DNA of 16,087 bases from an uncultured archaeon A07HN63 (lineage in GTDB: Archaea; Halobacteriota; Halobacteria; Halobacteriales; Haloferacaceae), in assembly GCA_000496215.1 (NCBI GenBank), contig KI543215.1, positions 7,722-23,808 on the forward strand, in the 5' to 3' direction. The notes under the pieces were generated by a model that saw only the letters and a list, made by a program, of their open reading frames with translations, ran no database searches and was not told the origin of the DNA. The position numbers and the translations under genes were made by a program. Of this stretch, positions 1-7,433 are shown piece by piece. How positions within the stretch are numbered: the stretch's first letter is position 1; every line of letters begins with the position of its first letter.

Positions 1-911
1 TGGAGTGTCTGCGTTTGTTTGTCCTGATAGAGTGCTGCGGCGATTGGTGGCAGGATACTGTTCACACCACTCAGCGGCCACCTGACGACAAGGCCGATCA
101 CGACCGAGAGACTAAATGCGCCGGCAGCCACCGGCGAGAGATACAGCGCCATGACCACAAACACTGCCCGCCGTTGAACGAGCTCCAGCGTCGCAACCCC
201 AGTTGCGTCTACCGAGTATCTGAGGAAGTCCCGGACTACCTGCCGGTGTGCTCGAACAGAACCGAACTGCACCGTCGTGGCTGAAAACAGCAGGTGTGCA
301 CCGACTACCGTTAGCACGATGGCGATACCAACGACACCCGCCCACAGACTGACCAATGAGCGCTCACCGGCAATCACGACGGCCGTCACGCCTACCAGTA
401 ACGCTACCGGGGCGAATATCCGCGACACCAGCATTGCGAGCTTGATCCGCCGCAGTGCCCGAAACATATCCCTGACGTTCCGCAGCAGCAGAAACGGTAA
501 CAGCCCGAGCCCGAACAACACCAAACTACTCTCGTGACGTGGCCTTAGAAGCGTTGCAGCGACGATATCGCCCCGAAAGGTGATGATCAGCACCGCAATA
601 ACGGCCCACACAAAAATGAAGCCAGCGGTGCCGACGCTCAAGAGTGCCTGTCGTGCCGACGCCGACGCCCTTGGCACCGCTCTGGTGTACCCGTCTCCGA
701 GTCCGGCGACCAGGTTCCGCGAGACCGTTTTCCCCCGAATCAGTACCGAGAGAAACCCGTATACTGCGGCACCTGACGTTGTGGTAATAACGTACGCAAC
801 CGCGCTTAGGAGGACACGCTCTGTGATGAACGCCACAACACCAACCGTGGACTTCGCTACGACTTCAGCGAGCAGCCCATCGTCGTCTTTCCCTTTCGGC
901 GCCGCCGTCAT
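1..911 (-). CDS. Polysaccharide/oligosaccharide flippase (Wzx/MATE-like membrane protein), 3'-partial
   Basis: Reading the minus strand from ATG at 911 gives about 303 codons without a stop; the gene continues past the left edge. After a short charged N-terminus (KGKDDDG) come repeated hydrophobic segments, among them a first helix near residues 18-40, FIFVWAVIAVLII near 97, a helix near 128-141, and further ones near 157, 180 and 250. The segment near residues 58-80 with LVAGLGDGYTRAVPR resembles the G-rich loop followed by R-x-x-PR seen after TM2 in haloarchaeal and bacterial Wzx-type flippases. Such proteins move lipid-linked glycans across the membrane, for example for S-layer N-glycans or exopolysaccharide. 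The family call is from pattern recognition; substrate unknown. A GAAGG stretch lies just upstream, and a GTG at 917 is an alternative start. Codon third positions are less G/C-rich than in the genes right of 3,180. The next gene on the right, nadE, has the same orientation but is 341 bp away. Confidence 0.72.
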   Translation of the reverse strand, partial: MTAAPKGKDDDGLLAEVVAKSTVGVVAFITERVLLSAVAYVITTTSGAAVYGFLSVLIRGKTVSRNLVAGLGDGYTRAVPRASASARQALLSVGTAGFIFVWAVIAVLIITFRGDIVAATLLRPRHESSLVLFGLGLLPFLLLRNVRDMFRALRRIKLAMLVSRIFAPVALLVGVTAVVIAGERSLVSLWAGVVGIAIVLTVVGAHLLFSATTVQFGSVRAHRQVVRDFLRYSVDATGVATLELVQRRAVFVVMALYLSPVAAGAFSLSVVIGLVVRWPLSGVNSILPPIAAALYQDKQTQTL

Positions 912-1252
912 CGCCACCCTTCGTGCATATCCTATTGTGCGTGTTTCTCGCACTTAGTTTACAACAGAACAGTAACAATCGCTGGCATGACCGTTGAGGC
1001 TGCTAATACTATAATGAGAACGAGTGCTGTGCAGAAGGGAAATACGGTTCGTGAACCTTCTCAAAGAACAGTTTGCGCTACACGTCTAACGGATTCGACG
1101 TTGCTAATATAGTAAATTCCAATCGAATAGATCCTGCACGGCACAGCTGTGCGGGATGTAATCGTCTGAGTGTCTCATTTCAGGAATCGGTACACTACTT
1201 GCTAATTTGCTCTCCTCCGTGATTCATAAACACATAACGAACCGATAACGCA
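912..1252. other. 341-bp AT-rich intergenic region
   Basis: I see no gene here on either strand. The stretch separates the nadE stop from the flippase start, both on the minus strand, so it should hold the nadE 3' end and the flippase promoter. AT-rich tracts that could serve as the latter lie near 958-964 and 1,001-1,018, but none is at the usual 25-27 nt from the ATG. The phrase TTGCTAAT or TGCTAATA recurs near 1,000, 1,101 and 1,199. One perfect 12-bp palindrome lies at 1,141-1,152. Confidence 0.6.
1141..1152. repeat. 12-bp perfect palindrome
   Basis: GCACAGCTGTGC reads the same on both strands. It lies 101 bp beyond the nadE stop codon and about 230 bp before the flippase start. It could be a protein-binding site or part of a hairpin in the nadE 3' untranslated region. 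No T-run follows it closely on the minus strand, so a simple terminator is not supported. Confidence 0.4.
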
Positions 1253-2947
1253 CTATGATGTGTTTCCAGATCCACTTCCAACAATGTCGGTATAAGATGC
1301 TGCAATCGGATACCGCCACCCGCTGTCGAACGCTTTTGTCGTGACACGTAACGAGGGTGGCGTTTGCTCTCGTTTAAACTCTGACCGTGTAAGTCGGCTG
1401 ACAACCGTTTCGACCTGACCCCGTGTCGCGTCGGTTCCACCAACGATACTCTCCACAGTCTCCTTATCACCGACGTATCGCTTAACAACGGTATCGATAA
1501 TGTTGTACGGGGGGATATCATCCTGATCAGTCTGCCCCTCAGCCAACTCAGCTGTCGGTCTTTTCTCCAACACAGTGTCAGGAATCGGTGCTGAATCAAC
1601 CCACGAGGGTGGATTCTGATTAAATGACTCGGCAAGCTCGTACACACGGCGTTTGGTACAGTCTCCAAGCGGTGCGATTGCACCAACCGCGTCACCATAC
1701 AGGGTGCAGTAGCCAACTGCCGCCTCACTTTTGTTGTCAGGAGTCAGCACAAGTGCATCTGTATCGTTAGCGACACCCATCAGCAAGAGGCCCCGCACCC
1801 GGGCCTGTACATTCTCCCGGGTGATGCCTCGCGTGCCGTCTCCGTCCGTGAGCTGCGCAATCGACGTAACCGCGGCCTCCGACAGGGATTCAATCTCCGT
1901 CTCGCCGAACTGTATCCCTAAGTTGCGAGCAACGCGCTCTGCATCTGTCCGGTTCATCTCCGCAGTGACGGCGCTGGGAAGGGTGATACCGTAGACGTGG
2001 TTCGGACCGACAGCCTCGGCGGCGAGTGCAGCCGCGACCGACGAGTCAATACCGCCTGATATCCCGATGACAATATCCTCAAATCCAGTTTTGTCCAAGT
2101 AATCCCGGATTCCAAGCCTGAGCATCCGCCGGAGTTGGGTTGTGTTGGACGGAACTGCCGTCTCCAAGGCGGTTCTCTCAGATGCGCTGGACAGAACGTG
2201 TGGTTCACCAATCGGCGCAGCGGTATGTATTGACCCGGTGTGATCAAGAATGAACGACGTGCCGTCAAAGAGGATGTCATCATTGCCGCCAGCCTGATTG
2301 GCGAACACCACCGGCGAACCGATAGACTCAGCGTGGTTTCCAAACCGAGTGACGCGTGACGAAGGTTTGCCTACCCGATACGGGCTTGCAGAGAGATTGA
2401 CGAGCATATCGACCCCGGTGTACGGTGTGACCGGGTTTGTCCCGTGTCGTTGCTTACCCGTCACCTCGTGGTCGTGCCATGCATCTTCACAGATGGTGAT
2501 ACCAACTGTCATACCGTCTATGACGACTGCCTGTGGGTTGTCCCCCTGCGAGAAGTAACGATGTTCGTCGAAGATGTCGTATGTGGGGAGCAGCCGCTTA
2601 TCATAGCTTACAACAGCGTCGCCGTCAACGAAGGCGGTGGCGCTGTTGGTCAACGGTGGGCCGCTTTGACCGTTCGAAGGAGCAGTATGCCCGACGATGA
2701 GTGCCGGGCCGTCTGTGGTAACATTGCCGAGCTCCTCAAGAGCGGCCTGTTCAGTGTCGAGGACCGCTTGCCGATGAAGCAGATCACGCGGCGGGTACCC
2801 GAGGAGTGCAAGCTCCGGTGCCACGACTAGATCAGCACCCTCGTTGGCAGCCTTGGAGTATCCTTCAATGATTTGATCACGGTTACCAGAGATGTCACCA
2901 ACAATAGGATTGTGCTGCACGATAGCAACCTGAAGCGGCAGGGACAT
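1253..2947 (-). CDS. nadE: Glutamine-dependent NAD+ synthetase (nitrilase-type glutaminase fused to NAD synthase)
   Basis: The 564-residue protein has two domains. Residues 1 to about 265 are a carbon-nitrogen hydrolase domain with its catalytic triad visible: E45 in APELALLGYPPRDLL, K117 in SYDKRLLPTYD, and C153 in TICEDAWHD. This half frees ammonia from glutamine. From about residue 270 follows the synthase: the pyrophosphatase loop SGGIDSS at 297-303, ENVQARVRG near 379, and NKSEAAVGYCTLYGD near 405-419. It adenylates nicotinic acid adenine dinucleotide with ATP and amidates it to NAD+, the last step of NAD synthesis, in the cytoplasm. The length fits the shorter bacterial glutamine-dependent class. 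As I recall, many archaea carry only the roughly 270-residue ammonia-dependent NadE, so this form may be acquired. An ATTTATG box 25 nt upstream supports the ATG at 2,947. Codon use is more A/T-ending than in the genes to the right. Confidence 0.95.
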   Translation of the reverse strand: MSLPLQVAIVQHNPIVGDISGNRDQIIEGYSKAANEGADLVVAPELALLGYPPRDLLHRQAVLDTEQAALEELGNVTTDGPALIVGHTAPSNGQSGPPLTNSATAFVDGDAVVSYDKRLLPTYDIFDEHRYFSQGDNPQAVVIDGMTVGITICEDAWHDHEVTGKQRHGTNPVTPYTGVDMLVNLSASPYRVGKPSSRVTRFGNHAESIGSPVVFANQAGGNDDILFDGTSFILDHTGSIHTAAPIGEPHVLSSASERTALETAVPSNTTQLRRMLRLGIRDYLDKTGFEDIVIGISGGIDSSVAAALAAEAVGPNHVYGITLPSAVTAEMNRTDAERVARNLGIQFGETEIESLSEAAVTSIAQLTDGDGTRGITRENVQARVRGLLLMGVANDTDALVLTPDNKSEAAVGYCTLYGDAVGAIAPLGDCTKRRVYELAESFNQNPPSWVDSAPIPDTVLEKRPTAELAEGQTDQDDIPPYNIIDTVVKRYVGDKETVESIVGGTDATRGQVETVVSRLTRSEFKREQTPPSLRVTTKAFDSGWRYPIAASYTDIVGSGSGNTS

Positions 2948-2971
2948 ACTAGGTATTGGGGTTTATCGAGG

Positions 2972-2978
2972 CATAAAT
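2972..2978 (-). promoter_or_regulatory. TATA-like box of nadE
   Basis: ATTTATG on the minus strand lies 25-31 nt upstream of the nadE ATG. That spacing predicts transcription starting at or next to the start codon, i.e. a leaderless mRNA. Confidence 0.55.
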
Positions 2979-2996
2979 CCACAGAAGATTATATTT

Positions 2997-3004
2997 GGGT
3001 ACCC
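2997..3004. repeat. Short palindrome in the nadE/hypothetical divergent region
   Basis: GGGTACCC, flanked as TGGGTACCCCA, lies in the 235-bp region between two divergent genes, just upstream of the nadE TATA-like box. It could be a regulator site, but eight bases can occur by chance. Confidence 0.25.
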
Positions 3005-3151
3005 CAGTAAAACACCGAGACACTCTGTAAGATTGTGTATTACTGCTACCTAGCGCGTGTCACGAAGTTTGTACGCTAACCGATACTAAAACTGCCAGAG
3101 ATATCCAATTAGTCGGTTCTTGATCTGTATTTCCATTCGCCATCAGTGAGT

Positions 3152-3159
3152 AATATTTA
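3152..3159 (+). promoter_or_regulatory. TATA-like box of the 3183 gene
   Basis: AATATTTA ends 24 nt before the ATG at 3,183. It stands out as AT-rich directly before a GC-rich coding region and fits a leaderless transcript. Confidence 0.6.
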
Positions 3160-3182
3160 CGCTCCACGCCCCACAGTCTCAC

Positions 3183-3641
3183 ATGGATCTGGATCGCTAC
3201 ACAACAGCCCAGCCACCGGACGACGCGCCGGCGGACGCGCGGGTCTGTGTCGTCGCCACCCAGTCCGACACCTTCGACCGCTGTCGGGATGGCCGCTACC
3301 CCGCTCCGGCGTCGTATCCGCGGACTGACGCGACCTTCGACTACATGGCGTTCTACCGCACGGCCCCCGTCTCAGCACTCACCCACTACGCGCGGGTCAC
3401 CGACCGGGTGCCACAGACCCGCGGCGACCCCGGCCCGCTGACAGCCGACGACTGGACCGCGCTGATCGACCCGTTTAGCGACACCGACCGCGTCGTCGTC
3501 TTCCAGCTCGACGCGCTGGTTCCGCTGGCCGAGCCGGTTCCGAACGACACCAACGGCGTCCGCGGCGCGTGGTACTGCACCATCGCCGATCTTCGCGCCG
3601 CCAGCGCGCTCTCCGAACTCGCCGACCGCGCCGAGACCTGA
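3183..3641 (+). CDS. Hypothetical protein, 152 aa
   Basis: I cannot assign a family with certainty. The protein is soluble and acidic, with no signal peptide or membrane segment. A VCVVATQSDTFDRC strand opens it. The segment near residues 44-70 (YPRTDATFDYMAFYRTAPVS) followed by ALTHYARVTD looks like the conserved core. A stretch near residues 105-115 (RVVVFQLDALVPL) reads as a beta strand. The pattern of short strands with a Y-R-x-x-P-V loop recalls small PUA/ASCH-like beta domains, but this is only an impression. Codon use is strongly G/C-ending, unlike nadE on its left. The start is supported by the AT-rich box 24 nt upstream. It is divergent from nadE and ends 27 bp before the convergent MFS gene, so it is probably transcribed alone. 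Confidence 0.75.
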   Translation: MDLDRYTTAQPPDDAPADARVCVVATQSDTFDRCRDGRYPAPASYPRTDATFDYMAFYRTAPVSALTHYARVTDRVPQTRGDPGPLTADDWTALIDPFSDTDRVVVFQLDALVPLAEPVPNDTNGVRGAWYCTIADLRAASALSELADRAET

Positions 3642-3668
3642 GCGGTGCGGCTCCTGCGGGCTGGCGCG

Positions 3669-4955
3669 TCAGTCACCCGGCGATACCGCCGCACCCGCAG
3701 CGGCGTTCGTCTCGGGCACCTGCGTGTAGACCAGTCCCAGCCCGACCGCGCCGCCGACCGTCGCCACGACGAACGGCACGGCAAAGCCGAAGCCGACCAG
3801 AATCCCCGACAGCAGCGTCCCGAAGGCGATCCCCAGCCCGAAGCCCATCGTGAGAATCGACAGCGTCGAGCCGGATTTCCCCTTCCCGGCGAGTTCGCCC
3901 GCCAGCGCCAGCGACGGCGCGAACACCGCGGCCACGGACAGCCCCTGCAGGAAGCGCAGCGCGATCATCGCCGCCGGCGTCGTGACAATCCCCTGCAGCA
4001 GCGTCGTCGGCAACAGTAACACGAACCCAAACAACAGAAACGGCCGCCGGCCGTACCGGTCGCTCAGCCGCCCGATAGGCAACTGAAAGAGCACGTTCGC
4101 CAGCACGGCCGCGCCGAACTCCACCGAAAACAGCAACTCGCCCTGTCCGAGCCGGGCGTTGATCGTATTCGCCAGCGGCGCGAAGATGGCGAAACTCATC
4201 GCCATCACGATTGTCGCCAACCCCAGCGCGAACACCGGGTCAAGCCCCGGCCCGTCGCGGTTCAACATTGCAATCGAGAGATCCTCGCCGGCCTGTGCCT
4301 CGACGCTCTCGGGATCGTTGATCAGCAGCGTCACCAGCCCGAAGCTGGCGACCGCGCCGACGACCGCCACCAGAAACGCGGCGTCGAACCCCGACAGCGT
4401 CACGCCCAGCAGGTCGTACGGCCCGAAGTTGAGCACGACGCCAGCGACCAGCGGTCCGGTGCCGAACCCGAGCAGCCGGAAGGTGTTGAACAGCCCGAAG
4501 TTCCCGCCGCGCTCGCCGGCCGCAGAGTACTCGTTGACCAGTGCGACGGTCATCGGGACGGTAAACGCCGCGCCGATCCCCTGGAAGGCCCGGAGGACGA
4601 GCACCGACACATAGTCGGCCAGAAAGAGAAAGCCGACGCTGCCGATGGCGACGAGTGCCAGCCCGAGCAGGATGTACACCTTTCGCTTGCCGGTTCGGTC
4701 GGAGAGCCGACCCGTGAACGGCTGGCCGAGGCTGTTCAGAAAGCCGAACAGCGAGAGGACGATCCCGATCAGCAGTTCCTCGGTGGGCGTGAAGCTCACG
4801 CCGCCGATGGTGACCGCCTCGCCGACGAACGCCGGCAGGGCGACCACCTGCCCGATATACAGCGGCAACACCACCACGAGAAACGAGTTCGCCACCGCAT
4901 CGACCATCCGCGCCAGCGCCAGCGTCAGCACCCGCGAATCCAGGTCAACTGCCAT
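3669..4955 (-). CDS. MFS transporter
   Basis: The 428-residue protein has about 12 hydrophobic segments in two halves, typical of the major facilitator superfamily. The loop after TM2 carries motif A (GRLSDRTGKRK, about residues 82-92). Its repeat after TM8 is GRLSDRYGRRP at about 295-306. A longer acidic loop near residues 213-240 links the halves. It should move a small solute or drug across the cytoplasmic membrane; nothing here fixes the substrate. The reading frame stays open upstream to an ATG at 5,051, but I chose 4,955: the added 32 residues are polar, MAVDLDSR directly precedes TM1, and a TATAAT box sits 25 nt upstream. It converges on the 3183 gene. The next gene upstream on the same strand, nth, ends 120 bp away, and the intervening promoter suggests separate transcription. 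Confidence 0.93.
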   Translation of the reverse strand: MAVDLDSRVLTLALARMVDAVANSFLVVVLPLYIGQVVALPAFVGEAVTIGGVSFTPTEELLIGIVLSLFGFLNSLGQPFTGRLSDRTGKRKVYILLGLALVAIGSVGFLFLADYVSVLVLRAFQGIGAAFTVPMTVALVNEYSAAGERGGNFGLFNTFRLLGFGTGPLVAGVVLNFGPYDLLGVTLSGFDAAFLVAVVGAVASFGLVTLLINDPESVEAQAGEDLSIAMLNRDGPGLDPVFALGLATIVMAMSFAIFAPLANTINARLGQGELLFSVEFGAAVLANVLFQLPIGRLSDRYGRRPFLLFGFVLLLPTTLLQGIVTTPAAMIALRFLQGLSVAAVFAPSLALAGELAGKGKSGSTLSILTMGFGLGIAFGTLLSGILVGFGFAVPFVVATVGGAVGLGLVYTQVPETNAAAGAAVSPGD

Positions 4956-4979
4956 TACAACCCCTTTGCTCGCCAGCCG

Positions 4980-4985
4980 ATTATA
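4980..4985 (-). promoter_or_regulatory. TATA box of the MFS gene
   Basis: TATAAT within GGTATAATCGG on the minus strand lies 25-30 nt upstream of the ATG at 4,955. It supports that start over the in-frame ATG at 5,051. Confidence 0.6.
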
Positions 4986-5075
4986 CCTCCGGCTATCGGC
5001 CGCGCCGCCTGAACTCGTGTGGACGCCCATACCCACCTGCTCATTTCTCACCCGGCGATAGCAGCCACCAGCACC

Positions 5076-5723
5076 TCAACAGTGCTCGCAGTCACAGTAC
5101 GTCTCACACACCAGATTGTCGCAGTCCGGACTCTGTGCCGAACAGTACTCCTTGCCGTGGCTGATCAACAGGACGTGCAGACTGTATTTGATGTCGTCGG
5201 GAATCAACTCGTTGAGCACGTCGTGGGCCTGATCTGCGGTCGTTGACGCCTCGATCAGCCCGAACCGCGTTGCCAGCCGCTCGATGTGGGTATCCACCGC
5301 GAACGTCGGCTTCTCGAAGTGGAAGTTCAGGACGACACTGGCGGTTTTCGAGCCGACGCCCTTGATATCGGTGAGCCACGCCTTCGCAGCGTCGGTGTCC
5401 ATCCCGTCGAGAAACGCCAGCGTGTACTCGCCGCCGGTCTCCTCGCGGATCGCCTGCAGGGATCGCTGGATGCGCTCGGCCTTCTGGTTCATCAGCCCGA
5501 CCTCGGAGATGACATCGGCAAGCTCGCCGTGATCGGCGGCTTCCATCGCCTGATAGTCGGGATAGGCCGCAAACAGGTCCTTCGAGGCCCGGGCCGTCTG
5601 CACGTCGGCGACGTTCTGTGAGAGAATCGTGGTGAGCAGCTGCCGGACGCCATCCTCGCTGTAGGTCTTGTTCGGCCGTCCGTGCAGTTCGATCAGATCG
5701 CGGTGCAGGTCGCGGATATCCAT
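5076..5723 (-). CDS. nth: Endonuclease III-type DNA glycosylase (HhH-GPD) with a six-cysteine tail
   Basis: The 215-residue protein has the helix-hairpin-helix element IKGVGSKTASVVLN at 120-133 with the catalytic lysine K126, and the catalytic aspartate D144 in FAVDTHIERL. Their 18-residue spacing equals that of K120/D138 in E. coli Nth. It should excise oxidised pyrimidines from DNA and nick the abasic site, within base excision repair. The cluster region is odd: endonuclease III normally ends in C-x6-C-x2-C-x5-C, whereas here cysteines lie at 194, 201, 206, 210, 212 and 215, i.e. C-x6-C-x4-C-x3-C-x-C-x2-C, the last being the final residue. An iron-sulfur cluster is likely, but its ligands cannot be assigned. 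The frame is open further upstream to 5,804, but ATG at 5,723 begins the conserved region and has a GATATACA box about 30 nt upstream. Confidence 0.9.
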   Translation of the reverse strand: MDIRDLHRDLIELHGRPNKTYSEDGVRQLLTTILSQNVADVQTARASKDLFAAYPDYQAMEAADHGELADVISEVGLMNQKAERIQRSLQAIREETGGEYTLAFLDGMDTDAAKAWLTDIKGVGSKTASVVLNFHFEKPTFAVDTHIERLATRFGLIEASTTADQAHDVLNELIPDDIKYSLHVLLISHGKEYCSAQSPDCDNLVCETYCDCEHC

Positions 5724-5751
5724 ACCAGTCTTCGGGGCTGTGGCGGTAACT

Positions 5752-5758
5752 GTATATC
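5752..5758 (-). promoter_or_regulatory. TATA-like box of nth
   Basis: GATATAC on the minus strand lies about 29-35 nt upstream of the ATG at 5,723, in otherwise GC-rich sequence. Confidence 0.5.
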
Positions 5759-5762
5759 GCCT

Positions 5763-5777
5763 CGTCGCGTCGCGTCG
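5763..5777. repeat. Short tandem repeat (CGTCG)x3 upstream of nth
   Basis: Three perfect copies of CGTCG stand in the 102-bp space between the SRPBCC and nth genes. More CTC/GCG-rich low-complexity sequence follows to about 5,800. The same flavour of sequence occurs behind hemG and in the element downstream of pgk. Confidence 0.45.
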
Positions 5778-5825
5778 CCTCGTTGCGCTGTGTTGCTCGC
5801 CCACTCGGCTCCCACCCGCGTCGGG

Positions 5826-6278
5826 TCACTCGGCTGGACGCCCAGCATCGCCCGCAAGCTCGGATTCCAGATTCGCCAGCGTCGACTCCAGTTCGCTCCT
5901 GTTGTACCGGCGGACGAACGGCTCGACGACCCGCGAGATAACGTAGCCGGGAATCGAGTACGTCGCGCTGTAGGTCACACGGCTCCCGCCGTCGACGGCC
6001 GCGATCTCGAAGCCAAGCTCGCCGGAGAGCCCGCCCTCCATCTCGAAGCGATGCTGACGCGGCGGGTCGTGGACGGTCTGGACGAGATGCCCGCTGACGG
6101 GAACGGCGACCAGCCGGTAGGTAAAGTCGAGTTCCTTCCCGCCGTCGTCGAGCGGTTCGACGTTCGAGATCTCGCTGATCGCTGGCGTGATCGTCCGGTG
6201 GTTCGCCGGCTCGTCGAGAAACTCGAACACCGTTTCCGGCGCGGCGTCGATAGTGATGTCGTCGGCAACCGAGACCAT
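5826..6278 (-). CDS. SRPBCC superfamily (START/polyketide cyclase-like) protein
   Basis: The 150-residue protein opens with DDITIDAAPETVFEFLDEPANH, the first strand and helix typical of SRPBCC ligand-binding folds (motif A-x-x-x-V-F-x-F-L-x-D/E-P). Alternating strands follow (FTYRLVAVPVSGHLVQTV, HRFEMEGGLSGELGFEI, GSRVTYSATYSI), and a long C-terminal helix with RRYNRSELESTLANLESEL closes the cavity. Such proteins bind hydrophobic ligands; some are cyclases or toxin-like coenzyme Q chaperones. The ligand cannot be read from the sequence. It is transcribed on its own or ahead of nth (102 bp away). A TATATC box lies 24 nt upstream, and a 17-bp inverted repeat sits directly against the start codon, which suggests repressor control. 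Confidence 0.85.
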   Translation of the reverse strand: MVSVADDITIDAAPETVFEFLDEPANHRTITPAISEISNVEPLDDGGKELDFTYRLVAVPVSGHLVQTVHDPPRQHRFEMEGGLSGELGFEIAAVDGGSRVTYSATYSIPGYVISRVVEPFVRRYNRSELESTLANLESELAGDAGRPAE

Positions 6279-6294
6279 GGTCGTGCTACGACCA
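6278..6294. promoter_or_regulatory. Inverted repeat abutting the SRPBCC start codon (candidate operator)
   Basis: TGGTCGT and ACGACCA are perfect 7-bp inverted arms separated by GCT. The repeat begins at the first base of the SRPBCC start codon and reaches toward its TATA box, so a bound dimer would cover the likely transcription start. Confidence 0.5.
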
Positions 6295-6301
6295 ACCGCG
6301 G

Positions 6302-6307
6302 TATATC
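6302..6307 (-). promoter_or_regulatory. TATA box of the SRPBCC gene
   Basis: GATATA on the minus strand, within AACGATATACC, lies 24-29 nt upstream of the ATG at 6,278, right behind the inverted repeat. Confidence 0.6.
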
Positions 6308-6380
6308 GTTTCGGTCGCGCGGTGCCGTTGCTCGTACCCGGATCGGGGGGTTCTCACAGTCTGGAAAGTTCCACAAGTGT

Positions 6381-6399
6381 TAGGCCGACACTCAGCCTA
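6381..6399. repeat. Inverted repeat just upstream of hemE
   Basis: TAGGC and GCCTA are 5-bp inverted arms with a 9-base spacer. The repeat ends 8 nt before the hemE ATG, in the place where a TATA box and transcription start would be expected; no clear TATA box is visible. It is a possible regulator site for heme synthesis, but short. Confidence 0.35.
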
Positions 6400-6407
6400 G
6401 CCCGTGT

Positions 6408-7424
6408 ATGAGTCATCGTTTCCGGTCGGCGATTCGCGGCGAGCCGGTCGACCGGCCGCCGGTCTGGATCATGCGGCAGGCGGGTCGCTACCTCCCGGAG
6501 TACCGCGAGATCCGGGAATCCCACTCGTTCCGGGAGGCGATCTCGACGCCGGATATCGCCACGGAGATCTCGTTGCAGCCGTGGGAGCGGTTTCAGCCGG
6601 ACGCGGTCGTCATGTACTCGGATATCCTCACCGTGCTCGAACCGCTCGGCTTCGAGTACCACGTCGAGTCCGGCGTCGGCCCGGTCATCGAGAACCCCGT
6701 CGAGTCGCCGGCCGACACCGACCGCGAGCGCGGCGACGTGCGCGACCAGCTCTGGTACGTCGGCGAACTCATCGAACGGCTGTCGGCGACGCTCGGCGAC
6801 GAGGCCGCCGTCCTCGGCTTCGCCGGCGGCCCGTTCACGCTGGCGGCCTACGCCTGCGAGGGGAGCACCTCCCGGTCGTTCATGGCCGTTCGTCGGCTCC
6901 GGGCGAACGACCCCGAGGCCTTCGAGCAACTGCTCGACGCGCTCACCGAGGTCCTGATCGAGTACTGCCAGTATCAGGAGGACGCCGGTGCCGACGCCAT
7001 CCAGCTGTTCGACACCTACGCCAGCCTGCTCTCGCCGGCCGACTACGAGCGGTATATCGTCCCGCGTCACCAGCGCATTCTCGATGCGGTCGACATCCCG
7101 ACCATCGTCTTCGTTCGCAACATGGGCGGCAATCTCGACATGCTGGCCGACAGCGGGGCCGACGTGATCGGACTCGACTGGACGGTCGACATTGAGTCGG
7201 CCCGCGAGACGCTCGGCGACCAGCCCGTACAGGGCAACCTCGATCCGGCACTGCTCTACGGCGATCCCGACACCGTCCGCGAGCGAACCCGAGCCATCAT
7301 CGACGCGGCCGGCGACACCGGCCACATCCTCAATCTGGGCCACGGCATCGACCGCAATACGCCGGTCGAAAACGTCGCCGCGTTCTTCGAGACGGTGAAA
7401 GAAACAGCAGCCGATACAGCCTGA
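6408..7424 (+). CDS. hemE: Uroporphyrinogen decarboxylase
   Basis: The 338-residue protein removes the four acetate carboxyl groups of uroporphyrinogen III to give coproporphyrinogen III, in the cytoplasm. The signature VWIMRQAGRYLPEYR at 19-33 supplies the substrate-binding arginines R23 and R27. D72 in YSDIL matches the catalytic aspartate (D86 in the human enzyme), Y148 in TLAAYACEG matches human Y164, and H312 in LGHGI matches human H339. Length and motifs are those of a full, active enzyme. It converges on hemH with 9 bp between stop codons. Many archaea make heme from siroheme and do not need HemE, so its presence beside an oxidase and a ferrochelatase points to a classical or coproporphyrin-dependent branch. 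No strong TATA box is visible; an inverted repeat lies just upstream. Confidence 0.97.
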   Translation: MSHRFRSAIRGEPVDRPPVWIMRQAGRYLPEYREIRESHSFREAISTPDIATEISLQPWERFQPDAVVMYSDILTVLEPLGFEYHVESGVGPVIENPVESPADTDRERGDVRDQLWYVGELIERLSATLGDEAAVLGFAGGPFTLAAYACEGSTSRSFMAVRRLRANDPEAFEQLLDALTEVLIEYCQYQEDAGADAIQLFDTYASLLSPADYERYIVPRHQRILDAVDIPTIVFVRNMGGNLDMLADSGADVIGLDWTVDIESARETLGDQPVQGNLDPALLYGDPDTVRERTRAIIDAAGDTGHILNLGHGIDRNTPVENVAAFFETVKETAADTA

Positions 7425-7433
7425 CCGAGTCCT

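Noticed and set aside
4956..5051. Longer start for the MFS protein
   Set aside because: The extra residues are not conserved-looking and the TATAAT box would lie inside the coding region.
6354..7343. 329-codon open frame on the minus strand opposite hemE
   Set aside because: Antisense shadow of hemE with the same mirrored composition and no recognisable domain.
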